NCBI GenBank assembly: GCA_903823665.1 | Contig: CAIJTR010000145.1 | Location: forward strand, 1 to 43,816 | Direction of reading: 5' to 3' | Length of the DNA: 43,816 bases | Source: an uncultured Rhodospirillales bacterium | GTDB lineage: Bacteria; Pseudomonadota; Alphaproteobacteria; Acetobacterales; Acetobacteraceae | Part shown: positions 16,207 through 23,814 of the stretch, piece by piece | Layout of the letters: every line of letters starts with the position of its first letter | How positions within the stretch are numbered: the first letter of the stretch is position 1 | Notes under the pieces: generated by a model | What the model was told of the DNA's origin: nothing | The model's input: the letters and a program-made list of their open reading frames with translations, nothing else | The model's database searches: none | Made by a program: the position numbers and the translations under genes

Positions 16207-17427
16207 GTGGAGAGAGTTGACACGCTGATCATTGGCGGCGGGCAGGCGGGGCTGGCGATGAGCGAGCGGCTTAGCATGCGCGGCTTCAGCCATTTGGTTA
16301 TTGAGCGACATCGCATTGCCGAGCGCTGGCGGGCTGAGCGTTGGGATGGGCTGCACGCCAACGGACCGGCCTGGCATGACCGCTTGCCGGGGCTGGAAAT
16401 TCCGAATGTGACCCCGGATGGTTTTGCCTCACGTGATCAGATGGTCGCGTATTTCGAGGCTTATGCGGAACGGATCAAGGTACCTTTGCGCTGTGGTGTG
16501 ACGGTCACGTCGCTGACCACCATGCCGGATGGCAGCGGGTTTCGTGCCGAAACGTCAGGTGGCGTGATCGAGGCGAAGCAAGTGGTTGCCGCCACTGGGC
16601 CGTTTCAGCGTCCGGTGGTCCCGCCGATGGTGCCGGCTGAACTTGGCATCGCGCAGATGCATTCTAATGCGTATCGCAATCCAGAGCAGCTGCCGCCGGG
16701 CGCGGTGCTGGTGGTGGGCGCAGGATCGTCTGGTGCGCAGATCGCCGATGAGCTGCAACGGGCGGGGAAACAGGTTTATCTGTGCGTCGGTCGCCACGAA
16801 CGTCCGCCACGGCGGTATCGCGGCAAGGATTTCTGCTGGTGGCTGGGGGTTCTCGATCTGTGGAACGCCACCACGCGTGGGCCACGCAGTGAGCATGTGA
16901 CGATCGCGGTCAGTGGCGCGTATGGCGGCAACACGATCGATTTCCGCAGGCTCGCCGCGCGAGGCGTAACGCTGCTCGGACGTGCCGATGGGGTGGAGGC
17001 GGGGGCAATGCGCTTCACCAACGACCTCGCGCGCAGCCTCGCGCTGGGTGATGCGAATTATCTTGGACTGTTGGATTTGGCGGATGCTTATGCGGCACGC
17101 GAAGGCATTGAGCTGCCGGAGGAGCCAGAGGCGCGGATTTTGGACCCTGATCCGGACTGCGTGAGCAACCCCATTTTGCAGCTCGACCTGAAAGCTGCCG
17201 GGATTTCGCAGATTATTTGGGCCACTGGCTACCAGCTTGATTTCAGCTGGATGCAGATTGACGTGTTCGACGAGAACGGCACGCCCCGGCACAAGCGTGG
17301 GGTGTCAGACGTCCCGGGGCTGTATTTCCTCGGGCTGAGCTGGCTTTATCGTCGCGCGTCGGCGTTTATTTTTGGTGTGCCGCATGACGCAGAGCATTTG
17401 GCGGCACATATTGCGGGTGAGGGTTAG
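16207..17427 (+). CDS. Flavin-containing monooxygenase-like NAD(P)/FAD oxidoreductase
   Basis: This is a soluble flavoprotein of about 406 residues. The FAD motif DTLIIGGGQAGLAMSE is at the N-terminus, followed by the YUC/class B monooxygenase-like WRAERWDGLHANGP. The NADPH motif VLVVGAGSSGAQIADEL is near residue 175, and the late ATGYQLDFSW segment and GLYFLGLSWLYRRAS end the fold. This layout matches FMO/indole-pyruvate-monooxygenase-like enzymes that oxidise N or S atoms or insert oxygen. The strict FxGxxxH motif was not recognised, so the substrate is open. GTG 16207 has GGGAG 5 bases upstream; GTG 16195 is possible. It ends 8 bases from the convergent histidine kinase. Confidence 0.8.
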   Translation: MERVDTLIIGGGQAGLAMSERLSMRGFSHLVIERHRIAERWRAERWDGLHANGPAWHDRLPGLEIPNVTPDGFASRDQMVAYFEAYAERIKVPLRCGVTVTSLTTMPDGSGFRAETSGGVIEAKQVVAATGPFQRPVVPPMVPAELGIAQMHSNAYRNPEQLPPGAVLVVGAGSSGAQIADELQRAGKQVYLCVGRHERPPRRYRGKDFCWWLGVLDLWNATTRGPRSEHVTIAVSGAYGGNTIDFRRLAARGVTLLGRADGVEAGAMRFTNDLARSLALGDANYLGLLDLADAYAAREGIELPEEPEARILDPDPDCVSNPILQLDLKAAGISQIIWATGYQLDFSWMQIDVFDENGTPRHKRGVSDVPGLYFLGLSWLYRRASAFIFGVPHDAEHLAAHIAGEG

Positions 17428-17435
17428 CGGCAGCG

Positions 17436-19637
17436 CTACTCTGTCGTCTCTCCTACCCTGGTCTCTGCCAGGACTGTTTCAATCATGTTGGTGAGGTCCG
17501 CAGGGCGGAACGGTTTGCGCAGCAGCCGGGTCATTGGCACGGTCCCGGCGATTGATTCCGGGTCGGCGTAGCCGGAGAAGAACACCACCGGCAGGTTTGG
17601 GCGCAGCGCATGCGCGCGCCGTGCGAGTTCCGGGCCGGTGACCTGCGGCATGACCACATCGCTCAGCAGCAATTCGATCTGCGGCATCGAAGTCAACAGG
17701 CTCAACGCCTGTTCAGCGGTGCTGGCCTCAGTCACATCATAGCCGCTGCGACGGAGCAGAAGGGCAGTGGTGGCGCGAACATCGGTGTCATCATCGACGA
17801 CGAGCAGATGCGCGCGGCCTTGAGATGCGGCAGGCAGTGGCACCGGGACAGGCTCTGCCACGACCTCTGTCACTTCTGCCACCGGCAGCAGCACGGTGAC
17901 CGTCGTGCCTGTGCCCGGCTTGCTGTCGATGCGAACCTGACCGCCTGATTGGCGGGCCACGCCGTACACTTGGCTCAGCCCCAGGCCCGAGCGGGTGCCA
18001 AGCGGTCTTGTGGTGAAATACGGCTCGAATGCACGGTTGCGGACCTCTTCCGTCATGCCGATGCCTGTGTCGGTGACGCGCACGCTGACATATGGCCCCG
18101 GTTGTGGGGCGTCTGGTGCGTGGGATTCTGCGAGTTGGGTTGTGGTCACGGCGAGGTGGAGCGTGCCGCCAGCGGGCATGGCGTCGCGGGAGTTGATGGC
18201 CAGATTGAGGATCATCAGCTCAAACTGCGATGGGTCCACCAAGGCGTGTGGTGTGCCTGGTGCGAAATCCATCGCCAGTGCCACCTGTGAGCCCACCGCA
18301 CTTTGCAGCAAAGGCTGCATGCCGGTGATCAGTGCGGCCAGATCAACGGCGCGCGGTACGAGCGGCTGGCGACGGGAGAACGCCATCAGATGCGCGATGA
18401 GCGATGCCCCACGTTCGGCTGCCGAGCGCATGATGGACAACCGCTGGGCAAAGGGTGCTGCCTGACTGTTTGACTGGAGCAGTTCCAGATTGCCGAGCAG
18501 CACGGTTAGCAGGTTGTTGAAATCATGTGCGACGCCGGCGGTGAGCTGACCCACGGCTTCGACCCGCTGGATCTGCCGCAGCGCCTTCGCAGCGCGGTCA
18601 CGCTCCACCATCTGCTCGGCCATGTCCGCATTGGCGGCCTGGGTGGAGACGTTGATCTGCCGTTCTTCGGCCAGCATCGATTCGAGTTTCGACAGCGCCT
18701 CCTCAACCTGGCGGGAGCGACGGGCCAGTTGCAGCATGAGAAATGCGATGATCAATGCGGCCGTTGCTGCGAACAGCCCAAACACCAAGGCCTCGCGGTC
18801 CCAGCCTGCCAGCGCGTCGGCCTTTCCGACCGAAACCGACAAAGTCAGTGGCCGTGGTGCCAGGGCGTGAACCGCAATGATGCGATCCTCATCGTTCGCC
18901 GCAGGGACAATTGTGCTGGTTACCGTTTCGCTGCGCGTACTGCGCACCAGCACCACGCCGTCTTGCCTTTGCAGGACAATGCTGCCGCTGTGTTCAAGAG
19001 ACACTTTTTGATAAAAGCTCTCGAAATAGCCAAGATTCAGCCAAACCACGGCAGCGCCGCCATTGGTGCCGCCAAGGCGCGTGATCTCCAGCGCCGTCCA
19101 GCTTCCATCGGACTGGTGGATCGGCTCGCTGATCAGAGTGCCGCCAGACGCGCCGTCTTTGAGGAGTTGCGCCATCAGCTTCAGTCCGGTCGATGGCAGG
19201 TGATCGTCGGTGACCAGGCGGGAACTGACCCTGATCTGCCCATCAGGGGTGACGATATCGACACCCAAAACCTGCGTGAGACCGGCAATATGCCGACGCA
19301 GCGTCTGCGGTGAAGGTGACGCTGCAGTGGATGAGAGCGACGCCGCATTCGTCTCCGCCACCACATCGCGCAGCGCGGTGTCCACATCGCCGAGTGCGCG
19401 ACTGGTCTGCTCGCTGAGAACGCCATCCAGTTCCGCCATGCGGGCCTGTGCATCGGCAATGCTCAGCGCCCTGCGCTCCAGCATCTGCGCGCCAACGACA
19501 CCCAGGATGAGGACAAGCACCAAGGCTGTCAGCAAGAACAACGAGCCGCTGATTGACTGCTTCCGGCTTCTCGGAGCTGTGGAAGCGGTTTTAGAACCGG
19601 CAGCAGCGGTGTTCGGCAGATCCGGGTCAGATGGCAA
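17436..19637 (-). CDS. Hybrid sensor histidine kinase with C-terminal receiver domain
   Basis: This 733-residue membrane sensor has two membrane segments (about 31-53 and 283-305) that enclose a periplasmic sensor of about 230 residues, probably Cache-like. A coiled coil follows (about 306-360). Then come the HisKA domain with phospho-acceptor His371 in GVAHDFNNLL, and the ATPase domain with N482 (AINSRDA), DTGIGM at 523 and GLGLSQVYG at 551. The receiver domain (about 608-722) has acidic DDD at 615, phospho-acceptor Asp660 (LLSDVVMP) and Lys708. The start is TTG 19637 with AGGAG about 9 bases upstream. No DNA-binding response regulator lies nearby, so its output partner is elsewhere. The nearest neighbour is the divergent PLP-enzyme gene. 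Confidence 0.92.
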   Translation of the reverse strand: MPSDPDLPNTAAAGSKTASTAPRSRKQSISGSLFLLTALVLVLILGVVGAQMLERRALSIADAQARMAELDGVLSEQTSRALGDVDTALRDVVAETNAASLSSTAASPSPQTLRRHIAGLTQVLGVDIVTPDGQIRVSSRLVTDDHLPSTGLKLMAQLLKDGASGGTLISEPIHQSDGSWTALEITRLGGTNGGAAVVWLNLGYFESFYQKVSLEHSGSIVLQRQDGVVLVRSTRSETVTSTIVPAANDEDRIIAVHALAPRPLTLSVSVGKADALAGWDREALVFGLFAATAALIIAFLMLQLARRSRQVEEALSKLESMLAEERQINVSTQAANADMAEQMVERDRAAKALRQIQRVEAVGQLTAGVAHDFNNLLTVLLGNLELLQSNSQAAPFAQRLSIMRSAAERGASLIAHLMAFSRRQPLVPRAVDLAALITGMQPLLQSAVGSQVALAMDFAPGTPHALVDPSQFELMILNLAINSRDAMPAGGTLHLAVTTTQLAESHAPDAPQPGPYVSVRVTDTGIGMTEEVRNRAFEPYFTTRPLGTRSGLGLSQVYGVARQSGGQVRIDSKPGTGTTVTVLLPVAEVTEVVAEPVPVPLPAASQGRAHLLVVDDDTDVRATTALLLRRSGYDVTEASTAEQALSLLTSMPQIELLLSDVVMPQVTGPELARRAHALRPNLPVVFFSGYADPESIAGTVPMTRLLRKPFRPADLTNMIETVLAETRVGETTE

Positions 19638-19782
19638 CGGGCGACGCTCCTGAACGGGTCATCGTGACGGAGACCGATGCTGCCGGTTTTGGCAGTGTGA
19701 CGAAACCGCCTCATTGCGTTTAACATGCTCAGGCGTACACCTGCCAGATGCCGTTGATCACGCCTTAAGGAGCCAAATTGCC

Positions 19783-21195
19783 ATGGATGCCAGCCTCGCG
19801 CCAGTCACCGTTCCGCCAGGTGGCCAGATCGGTGGGACGAATTCTGGAATCGTAGCACGTTACCGGGCGAAAACGCCGGGATCAGCTGAATTGGCGCGCG
19901 AAGCGGCGGATTTGCTGCCGAGTGGGATCGCCCACGACTCACGGCATGTTGATCCCTATGGCGTCTATATTGAGCGCGCTTCGGGTGCGCATAAGTGGGA
20001 TGTCGATGGCAATCGATATATCGATTACTTTGGCGGCCATGGTGCGCTGATCCTGGGTCATTGCAATCCTACCGTGACCGCTGCCGTGGCTGACGCGCTT
20101 TCGAAGGGCACTCAGTTCGGGGCGAGCCATGGCCTGGAAATCGCGTGGGCGCGGGCGATCATGCGGCTTGTGCCGTCGGTGGAGCGGGTGCGATTCACAT
20201 CGTCGGGGACGGAGGCAACGTTGATGGCGCTGCGCCTCGCCCGTGCGTTTACCGGCCATGATCGCATGATGCGGTTCAAGGGGCATTTCCATGGCTGGCA
20301 CGATCATATGACCAGTGGCTACACCAACCATTTCGACGGCTCCGCGACGCCGGGCGTGCTGGACGGGGTGGCGAGTGCCGTGACGCTGGTGGCACCGGGC
20401 GATATCGAAGCCGTGCGGGCAGCCTTCGCGGCCCATAACGATTTTGCTGCGGTGATTTTGGAGCCCACCGGTTCCAGCTTCGGTCAGGTGCCGTTGCGCC
20501 CCGAATTTCTGCACGAGCTGCGTTCTGAGTGCGACCGTGCGGGCGTGCTGCTGATTTTTGACGAGGTGGTGACCGGCTTCCGGGCCACCGCCGGGGGTGC
20601 GCAGGGCGCGTATGGTGTGCGGCCTGATTTGTCCAGTTTTGCCAAGATTGTGGCCGGTGGCATGCCGGGTGCTGCGGTGGCTGGGCGGCGCGATATTCTC
20701 GATTTGCTCGATTTCGAGGCGATGGCGAAATCCGGTCGGGAGAAGATCGGCCATCCCGGCACGTTCAACGCCAATCCGGTTTCGGCGGCGGCGGGAATCA
20801 CGTGCCTTGGGATTTTGGCGGATACCGACGCAGTGGACACGGCGACGGCCACGGCTGGTCGGCTCCGCCATGCGCTGAACGAGGTGTTGGCGGAGACGAA
20901 GACGCCGTGGGCGGTATATGGCACCTTCTCCGGCTTTCATCTGTTCATGAACCCGCAGCACCGTGCCATCGATCCGTTGGCGTTTGATCCGTTCGAGTGC
21001 TCGATGGCGGAGTTGAAGGAGCAGCCGAAGCATCTGGCGTCGCGCCTGCGTGTGGCGCTGCTGACGTGTGGCATCGACACCAATGGGCGGATCGGCGGCT
21101 TCACCTCGGCGACGCACACGGATGCGGATATCGCTGAGACGGCGGTGGGGTGGCGGGAGGCGATTGCCATGCTGCGCGCCGAGGCGGAGCTTTGA
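19783..21195 (+). CDS. Class III PLP-dependent aminotransferase, glutamate-1-semialdehyde aminomutase-like
   Basis: This is a 470-residue fold-type I PLP enzyme. PLP-binding landmarks are FTSSGTEATLMALRLAR (about residue 143), KGHFHGWHD, the ILEPTGSS segment, LLIFDEVVTGFR with its Asp, and the Schiff-base lysine in SSFAKIVAGGMPGAA. The GSA-aminomutase-like features are the HDSRHVDPYG start region and HPGTFNANPVSAAAG. It is longer than HemL (about 430) and has extra sequence near FECSMAELKEQPKH. It is therefore more likely a HemL-like paralogue (transaminase or aminomutase) than the haem enzyme. ATG 19783 has AAGGAG 10 bases upstream. It is coupled (TTGA) to trmO. Confidence 0.85.
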   Translation: MDASLAPVTVPPGGQIGGTNSGIVARYRAKTPGSAELAREAADLLPSGIAHDSRHVDPYGVYIERASGAHKWDVDGNRYIDYFGGHGALILGHCNPTVTAAVADALSKGTQFGASHGLEIAWARAIMRLVPSVERVRFTSSGTEATLMALRLARAFTGHDRMMRFKGHFHGWHDHMTSGYTNHFDGSATPGVLDGVASAVTLVAPGDIEAVRAAFAAHNDFAAVILEPTGSSFGQVPLRPEFLHELRSECDRAGVLLIFDEVVTGFRATAGGAQGAYGVRPDLSSFAKIVAGGMPGAAVAGRRDILDLLDFEAMAKSGREKIGHPGTFNANPVSAAAGITCLGILADTDAVDTATATAGRLRHALNEVLAETKTPWAVYGTFSGFHLFMNPQHRAIDPLAFDPFECSMAELKEQPKHLASRLRVALLTCGIDTNGRIGGFTSATHTDADIAETAVGWREAIAMLRAEAEL

Positions 21196-21653
21196 GCGAG
21201 CCGGGTTTCGCGCTGAGGCCAATTGGGCATCTGGAAACCCCGTTCGCCACCATTGCCGACTGCCCGCGCAACGGCCGCAAGCTCAAGCCGACGCCGTTGT
21301 GCCATGCGGTGGTGGACGAGGCGTTTCAGCCTGGGCTGGCGGGATTGGAGGGGTTTTCGCATCTCATCCTGCTGTATTGGATGGAGCAGACCAAGCCTGC
21401 GGAATTGGTGTTCACACCGCCATTTGATCCCAACCCGCGCGGGCTGTTTGCCACGCGCGCACCATGGCGGCCGAACCCGGTGGCGCTGTCGGTGGTGGCG
21501 TTCGACGGGTTCGACGCGCCTGGGCGACTGCGGGTCCGCAATCTGGATTGCCGGAATGGGACGCCGTTGCTGGACATCAAGCCGTATCTGCCGACGACGG
21601 ACAGCGAGCCGGACGCGACGATGGGCTGGCTGGCACCGCACGCAACACGGTGA
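21192..21653 (+). CDS. trmO: tRNA (N6-threonylcarbamoyladenosine(37)-N6)-methyltransferase TrmO/TsaA-family protein
   Basis: This 153-residue protein carries the VirR/TsaA (UPF0066) fold of TrmO, which methylates t6A37 of tRNA-Thr using SAM. Visible marks are FALRPIGHLETPF at the N-terminus, LEGFSHLILLYWM, then RGLFATRAPWRPNPVALSVV, the core motif of the family, and LLDIKPYLP. The start is TTG 21192, which overlaps the upstream stop as TTGA; GAGG lies 7 bases before it. No ATG is available in the right place. It is shorter than the E. coli enzyme and ends after the TsaA core, as most alphaproteobacterial copies do. Confidence 0.88.
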   Translation: MSEPGFALRPIGHLETPFATIADCPRNGRKLKPTPLCHAVVDEAFQPGLAGLEGFSHLILLYWMEQTKPAELVFTPPFDPNPRGLFATRAPWRPNPVALSVVAFDGFDAPGRLRVRNLDCRNGTPLLDIKPYLPTTDSEPDATMGWLAPHATR

Positions 21654-21670
21654 GTCCCGCCAGCCCATCG
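21619..21670. terminator. Inverted repeat spanning the trmO stop, between convergent genes
   Basis: Perfect 12-base arms CGATGGGCTGGC (21619-21630) and GCCAGCCCATCG (21659-21670) enclose 28 bases. The left arm is inside trmO. The right arm ends 12 bases before the tonB stop on the other strand. A bidirectional terminator is the simplest reading, although no U-run follows on either side. Confidence 0.4.
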
Positions 21671-21682
21671 TGTGGAGAAACC

Positions 21683-22561
21683 CTACCGCGGCTTGAAGTT
21701 GACGTTCGTGGCTCCTTCAAAATGTCCCTCTGGTGGTGGACCCGGCCGGGCGGCGCGGACCATGCGCAGGGCTGCCTCGTCGAGTTCATCGTTGCCGGAT
21801 GAACGCACGATGGCGACGTTTTGCGGCACACCGGCCACGTCGATCACGAACGAGACGCGCACGGTGCCGGAGCCGGTGACGCTGACGAGGTGGTTCCTGA
21901 TCTCCTGGACGATTTTGGTGCCATAGGTCTGTCGCGCCTGGGTGAGCAGCGCTTGCGCTTCCGCGGTGCCGGCAGGGTTGGCCTGCGGCGGCTGCGGCGG
22001 CGGGACGGCCGGCTGCGGTGGGGGCGGCGGGGCCTGGACCGGTTCGGGCGGTTTCGGCTTTGGCTGCACCTTGGGCTTTGGCGGCAGTGGAGGCGGCTTG
22101 GGTTTCGGCGGCGGCGCGATCACGGGCGCATCCGGCACCTCAACCTTCGGCGGTGCCATCTCCACTGGCGGCGGCAGCACGACCGGAGGCGGCGGCTCCG
22201 GTGGGGGAGGCTCCGGCGGAGGGGGCTCGGGCGGCGGTGGCGGCGGCTCCACGACCGGGATGGGCGGTGGAGGGGTTGGCGGCGGTGGGGGTTCGACCGG
22301 GGTGGGGAGTGGTTCGGGCTTTGGCGGTTCGGGCGGCGGCGGCTCTGGCTCCGGCCGCGGTGCGGGAGGTTCCGGCTCGGCCATGCCTGGGGCGATGGTC
22401 AATTCGATGGAGTCGACGGCACTCGGCAAGTCCGGTGCGGAAATCGTCAGGCTGAGCAATGCCCAGACATGCAGGGCCACCACCAGCACCAGCGCGCCCA
22501 TGCGAAGCCATAGCGGGCGGAGACCCACCAGCCTGGCTGCACCCATCTCAGACTGCTTCAT
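21683..22561 (-). CDS. tonB: TonB energy-transducing protein
   Basis: This 292-residue inner-membrane protein transmits proton-motive energy from ExbB/ExbD to outer-membrane receptors. One membrane segment at about 18-41 ([20 protein letters not shown]) is followed by a long proline-rich spacer (about 60-200). The spacer is almost pure Pro-Glu at first, then Pro-Lys, as expected for a rod that spans the periplasm. The C-terminal TonB domain has [32 protein letters not shown] and a FKPR end. It overlaps exbD as ATGA. With exbB, exbD and a receptor next door it forms a complete uptake module. Confidence 0.95.
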   Translation of the reverse strand: MKQSEMGAARLVGLRPLWLRMGALVLVVALHVWALLSLTISAPDLPSAVDSIELTIAPGMAEPEPPAPRPEPEPPPPEPPKPEPLPTPVEPPPPPTPPPPIPVVEPPPPPPEPPPPEPPPPEPPPPVVLPPPVEMAPPKVEVPDAPVIAPPPKPKPPPLPPKPKVQPKPKPPEPVQAPPPPPQPAVPPPQPPQANPAGTAEAQALLTQARQTYGTKIVQEIRNHLVSVTGSGTVRVSFVIDVAGVPQNVAIVRSSGNDELDEAALRMVRAARPGPPPEGHFEGATNVNFKPR

Positions 22562-23058
22562 GGTGCGGGCGCTAGGCTCGGTGGCGGTGTTTGGGTTGCG
22601 GCGGGGCGCTGCTTGCTGTCGGTGATGAGGGCGATGTGGACCATGCCGTTGTTCGCCAACTCGTCAATGACGGTGACAACGGCCCCGTAGGCGGCCACCT
22701 TGTCGGCGCGGATCTGAATGATGCGGCTGCTGTCACCGGCGGTGAGCTTCAGCAATGCCGGGATGAGTGCTTCCATGGCCATCGCTTCGGTTCCAATGGC
22801 GACTTTGCCGTCACCGGTGACGGACACCACGATGGGCTCCTTTGGGTTGACCGGCTGGGCGGTTTTGGCTTGCGGCAGATCGACCTTAAGGCCCGTGGCC
22901 ATGATGGGGGCGGTGATCATGAAGACGATCAGCAGCACCAGCATCACGTCCACCAATGGCGTGACATTGATGTCGGCCAGAGGGCGGTGCAGACCACCAC
23001 CACCCAATGCGCCGCCAAGTGCGCCGCCGCCGCCGCCGGAGCGGTTTGCAAACGCCAT
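22558..23058 (-). CDS. exbD: ExbD/TolR biopolymer transport protein
   Basis: This protein of about 166 residues has a glycine-rich cytoplasmic start, then [20 protein letters not shown], the single membrane segment with the proton-carrying Asp, and a periplasmic domain with [13 protein letters not shown]. With ExbB it forms the proton channel that powers TonB. The start can be ATG 23058 (TGATG with the exbB stop) or GTG 23061 (GTGA); a strong AGAGGTGG lies just upstream of both. I chose the ATG. Its stop overlaps tonB as ATGA. Confidence 0.93.
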   Translation of the reverse strand: MAFANRSGGGGGALGGALGGGGLHRPLADINVTPLVDVMLVLLIVFMITAPIMATGLKVDLPQAKTAQPVNPKEPIVVSVTGDGKVAIGTEAMAMEALIPALLKLTAGDSSRIIQIRADKVAAYGAVVTVIDELANNGMVHIALITDSKQRPAATQTPPPSLAPAP

Positions 23059-23726
23059 CACACCACCTCTTTCAGGCTGGGCTCTTTGACGTTGGCATGT
23101 CGTGTGACTGGAAGTGTCGATACGGCGCGCACGGCTTCTTCCTCGATCATGCCCGCCAAATCCTGGGCGGCGGAGCCGAGTGAGGCACCGATGCGGGTGT
23201 AGCCGATGGAGGCTGGGATCGCTGCCGCCAGACCGATTGCCGTGGTGGCGAGTGCCTCGGCAATCCCTGGTGCTACAACGGCGAGCGATGTGTCCTTGGA
23301 GGCGGCGATGGCGGTGAAGCTTGTCATGATGCCCCAGACCGTGCCGAATAGGCCAACGAAGGGTGCGACCGAGGATATGACCGCAAGGTTGGCAAGCCCG
23401 CCTTCAACGCGGCCGATCACGCCACGGCCTGCGCGGTTCATGGCTTCCATCACCCGCTGACGGGTTTCGCCGATGCCCTCGCCCGGCAGACGCACCGCCT
23501 GTGCTGCGCGCGCGGCATCGCTGATCGGGGCGAGCATCGGTGGCACGTTGCCGCCACGCCAGCTGCGCAGCGCCGATTTCAACCGCATGGCTGAGATGAC
23601 GCCCTCAATGATCAGCAACCAGCACCAGATTGACGCCAGCAGCAGGATGATCATCACGCCCCGCCCGACGGAACCTGCCTGCAGGAAGAATGTCATGGGG
23701 GATAGATCGACGCCGTTCATTGCCAT
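23058..23726 (-). CDS. exbB: ExbB/MotA/TolQ-family proton channel
   Basis: This 222-residue inner-membrane protein has three membrane segments: [20 protein letters not shown] near residue 24, and two later ones around [18 protein letters not shown] (about 115-140) and the [19 protein letters not shown] segment (about 160-180). These last two are the family core. ExbB houses ExbD and drives TonB. AAAGGCG precedes ATG 23726 by 1 base and ATG 23720 by 7, so the second may be the true start. It is first in the exbB-exbD-tonB operon. Confidence 0.93.
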   Translation of the reverse strand: MAMNGVDLSPMTFFLQAGSVGRGVMIILLLASIWCWLLIIEGVISAMRLKSALRSWRGGNVPPMLAPISDAARAAQAVRLPGEGIGETRQRVMEAMNRAGRGVIGRVEGGLANLAVISSVAPFVGLFGTVWGIMTSFTAIAASKDTSLAVVAPGIAEALATTAIGLAAAIPASIGYTRIGASLGSAAQDLAGMIEEEAVRAVSTLPVTRHANVKEPSLKEVV

Positions 23727-23746
23727 TCGCCTTTGATGATCGCTTT

Positions 23747-23783
23747 TAAAACAAACGAAGACGGTTCGACCTAAATCGAACCG
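23747..23783 (-). terminator. Rho-independent terminator of the TonB-dependent receptor
   Basis: On the reverse strand, an 8-base perfect stem CGGTTCGA/TCGAACCG (23762-23783, 6-base loop) is followed by TCTTCGTTTGTTTT. It lies in the 88-base gap between the receptor stop and exbB. It should end receptor transcripts before exbB, so the two units have their own promoters or read through only partly. Confidence 0.6.
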
Positions 23784-23814
23784 CCTCCGATCTGACCGCC
23801 GGAATGTGCGGCGA

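Noticed and set aside
21953-22450. Simple-sequence Pro/Glu codon repeats considered as a tandem repeat locus
   Set aside because: The repeats are the normal periplasm-spanning spacer of TonB and need no separate explanation.
22018-22625. Long glycine-rich and alanine-rich forward frames across the tonB/exbD region
   Set aside because: They are mirror images of the proline-rich TonB spacer read on the other strand; the reverse-strand TonB is clearly the real gene.
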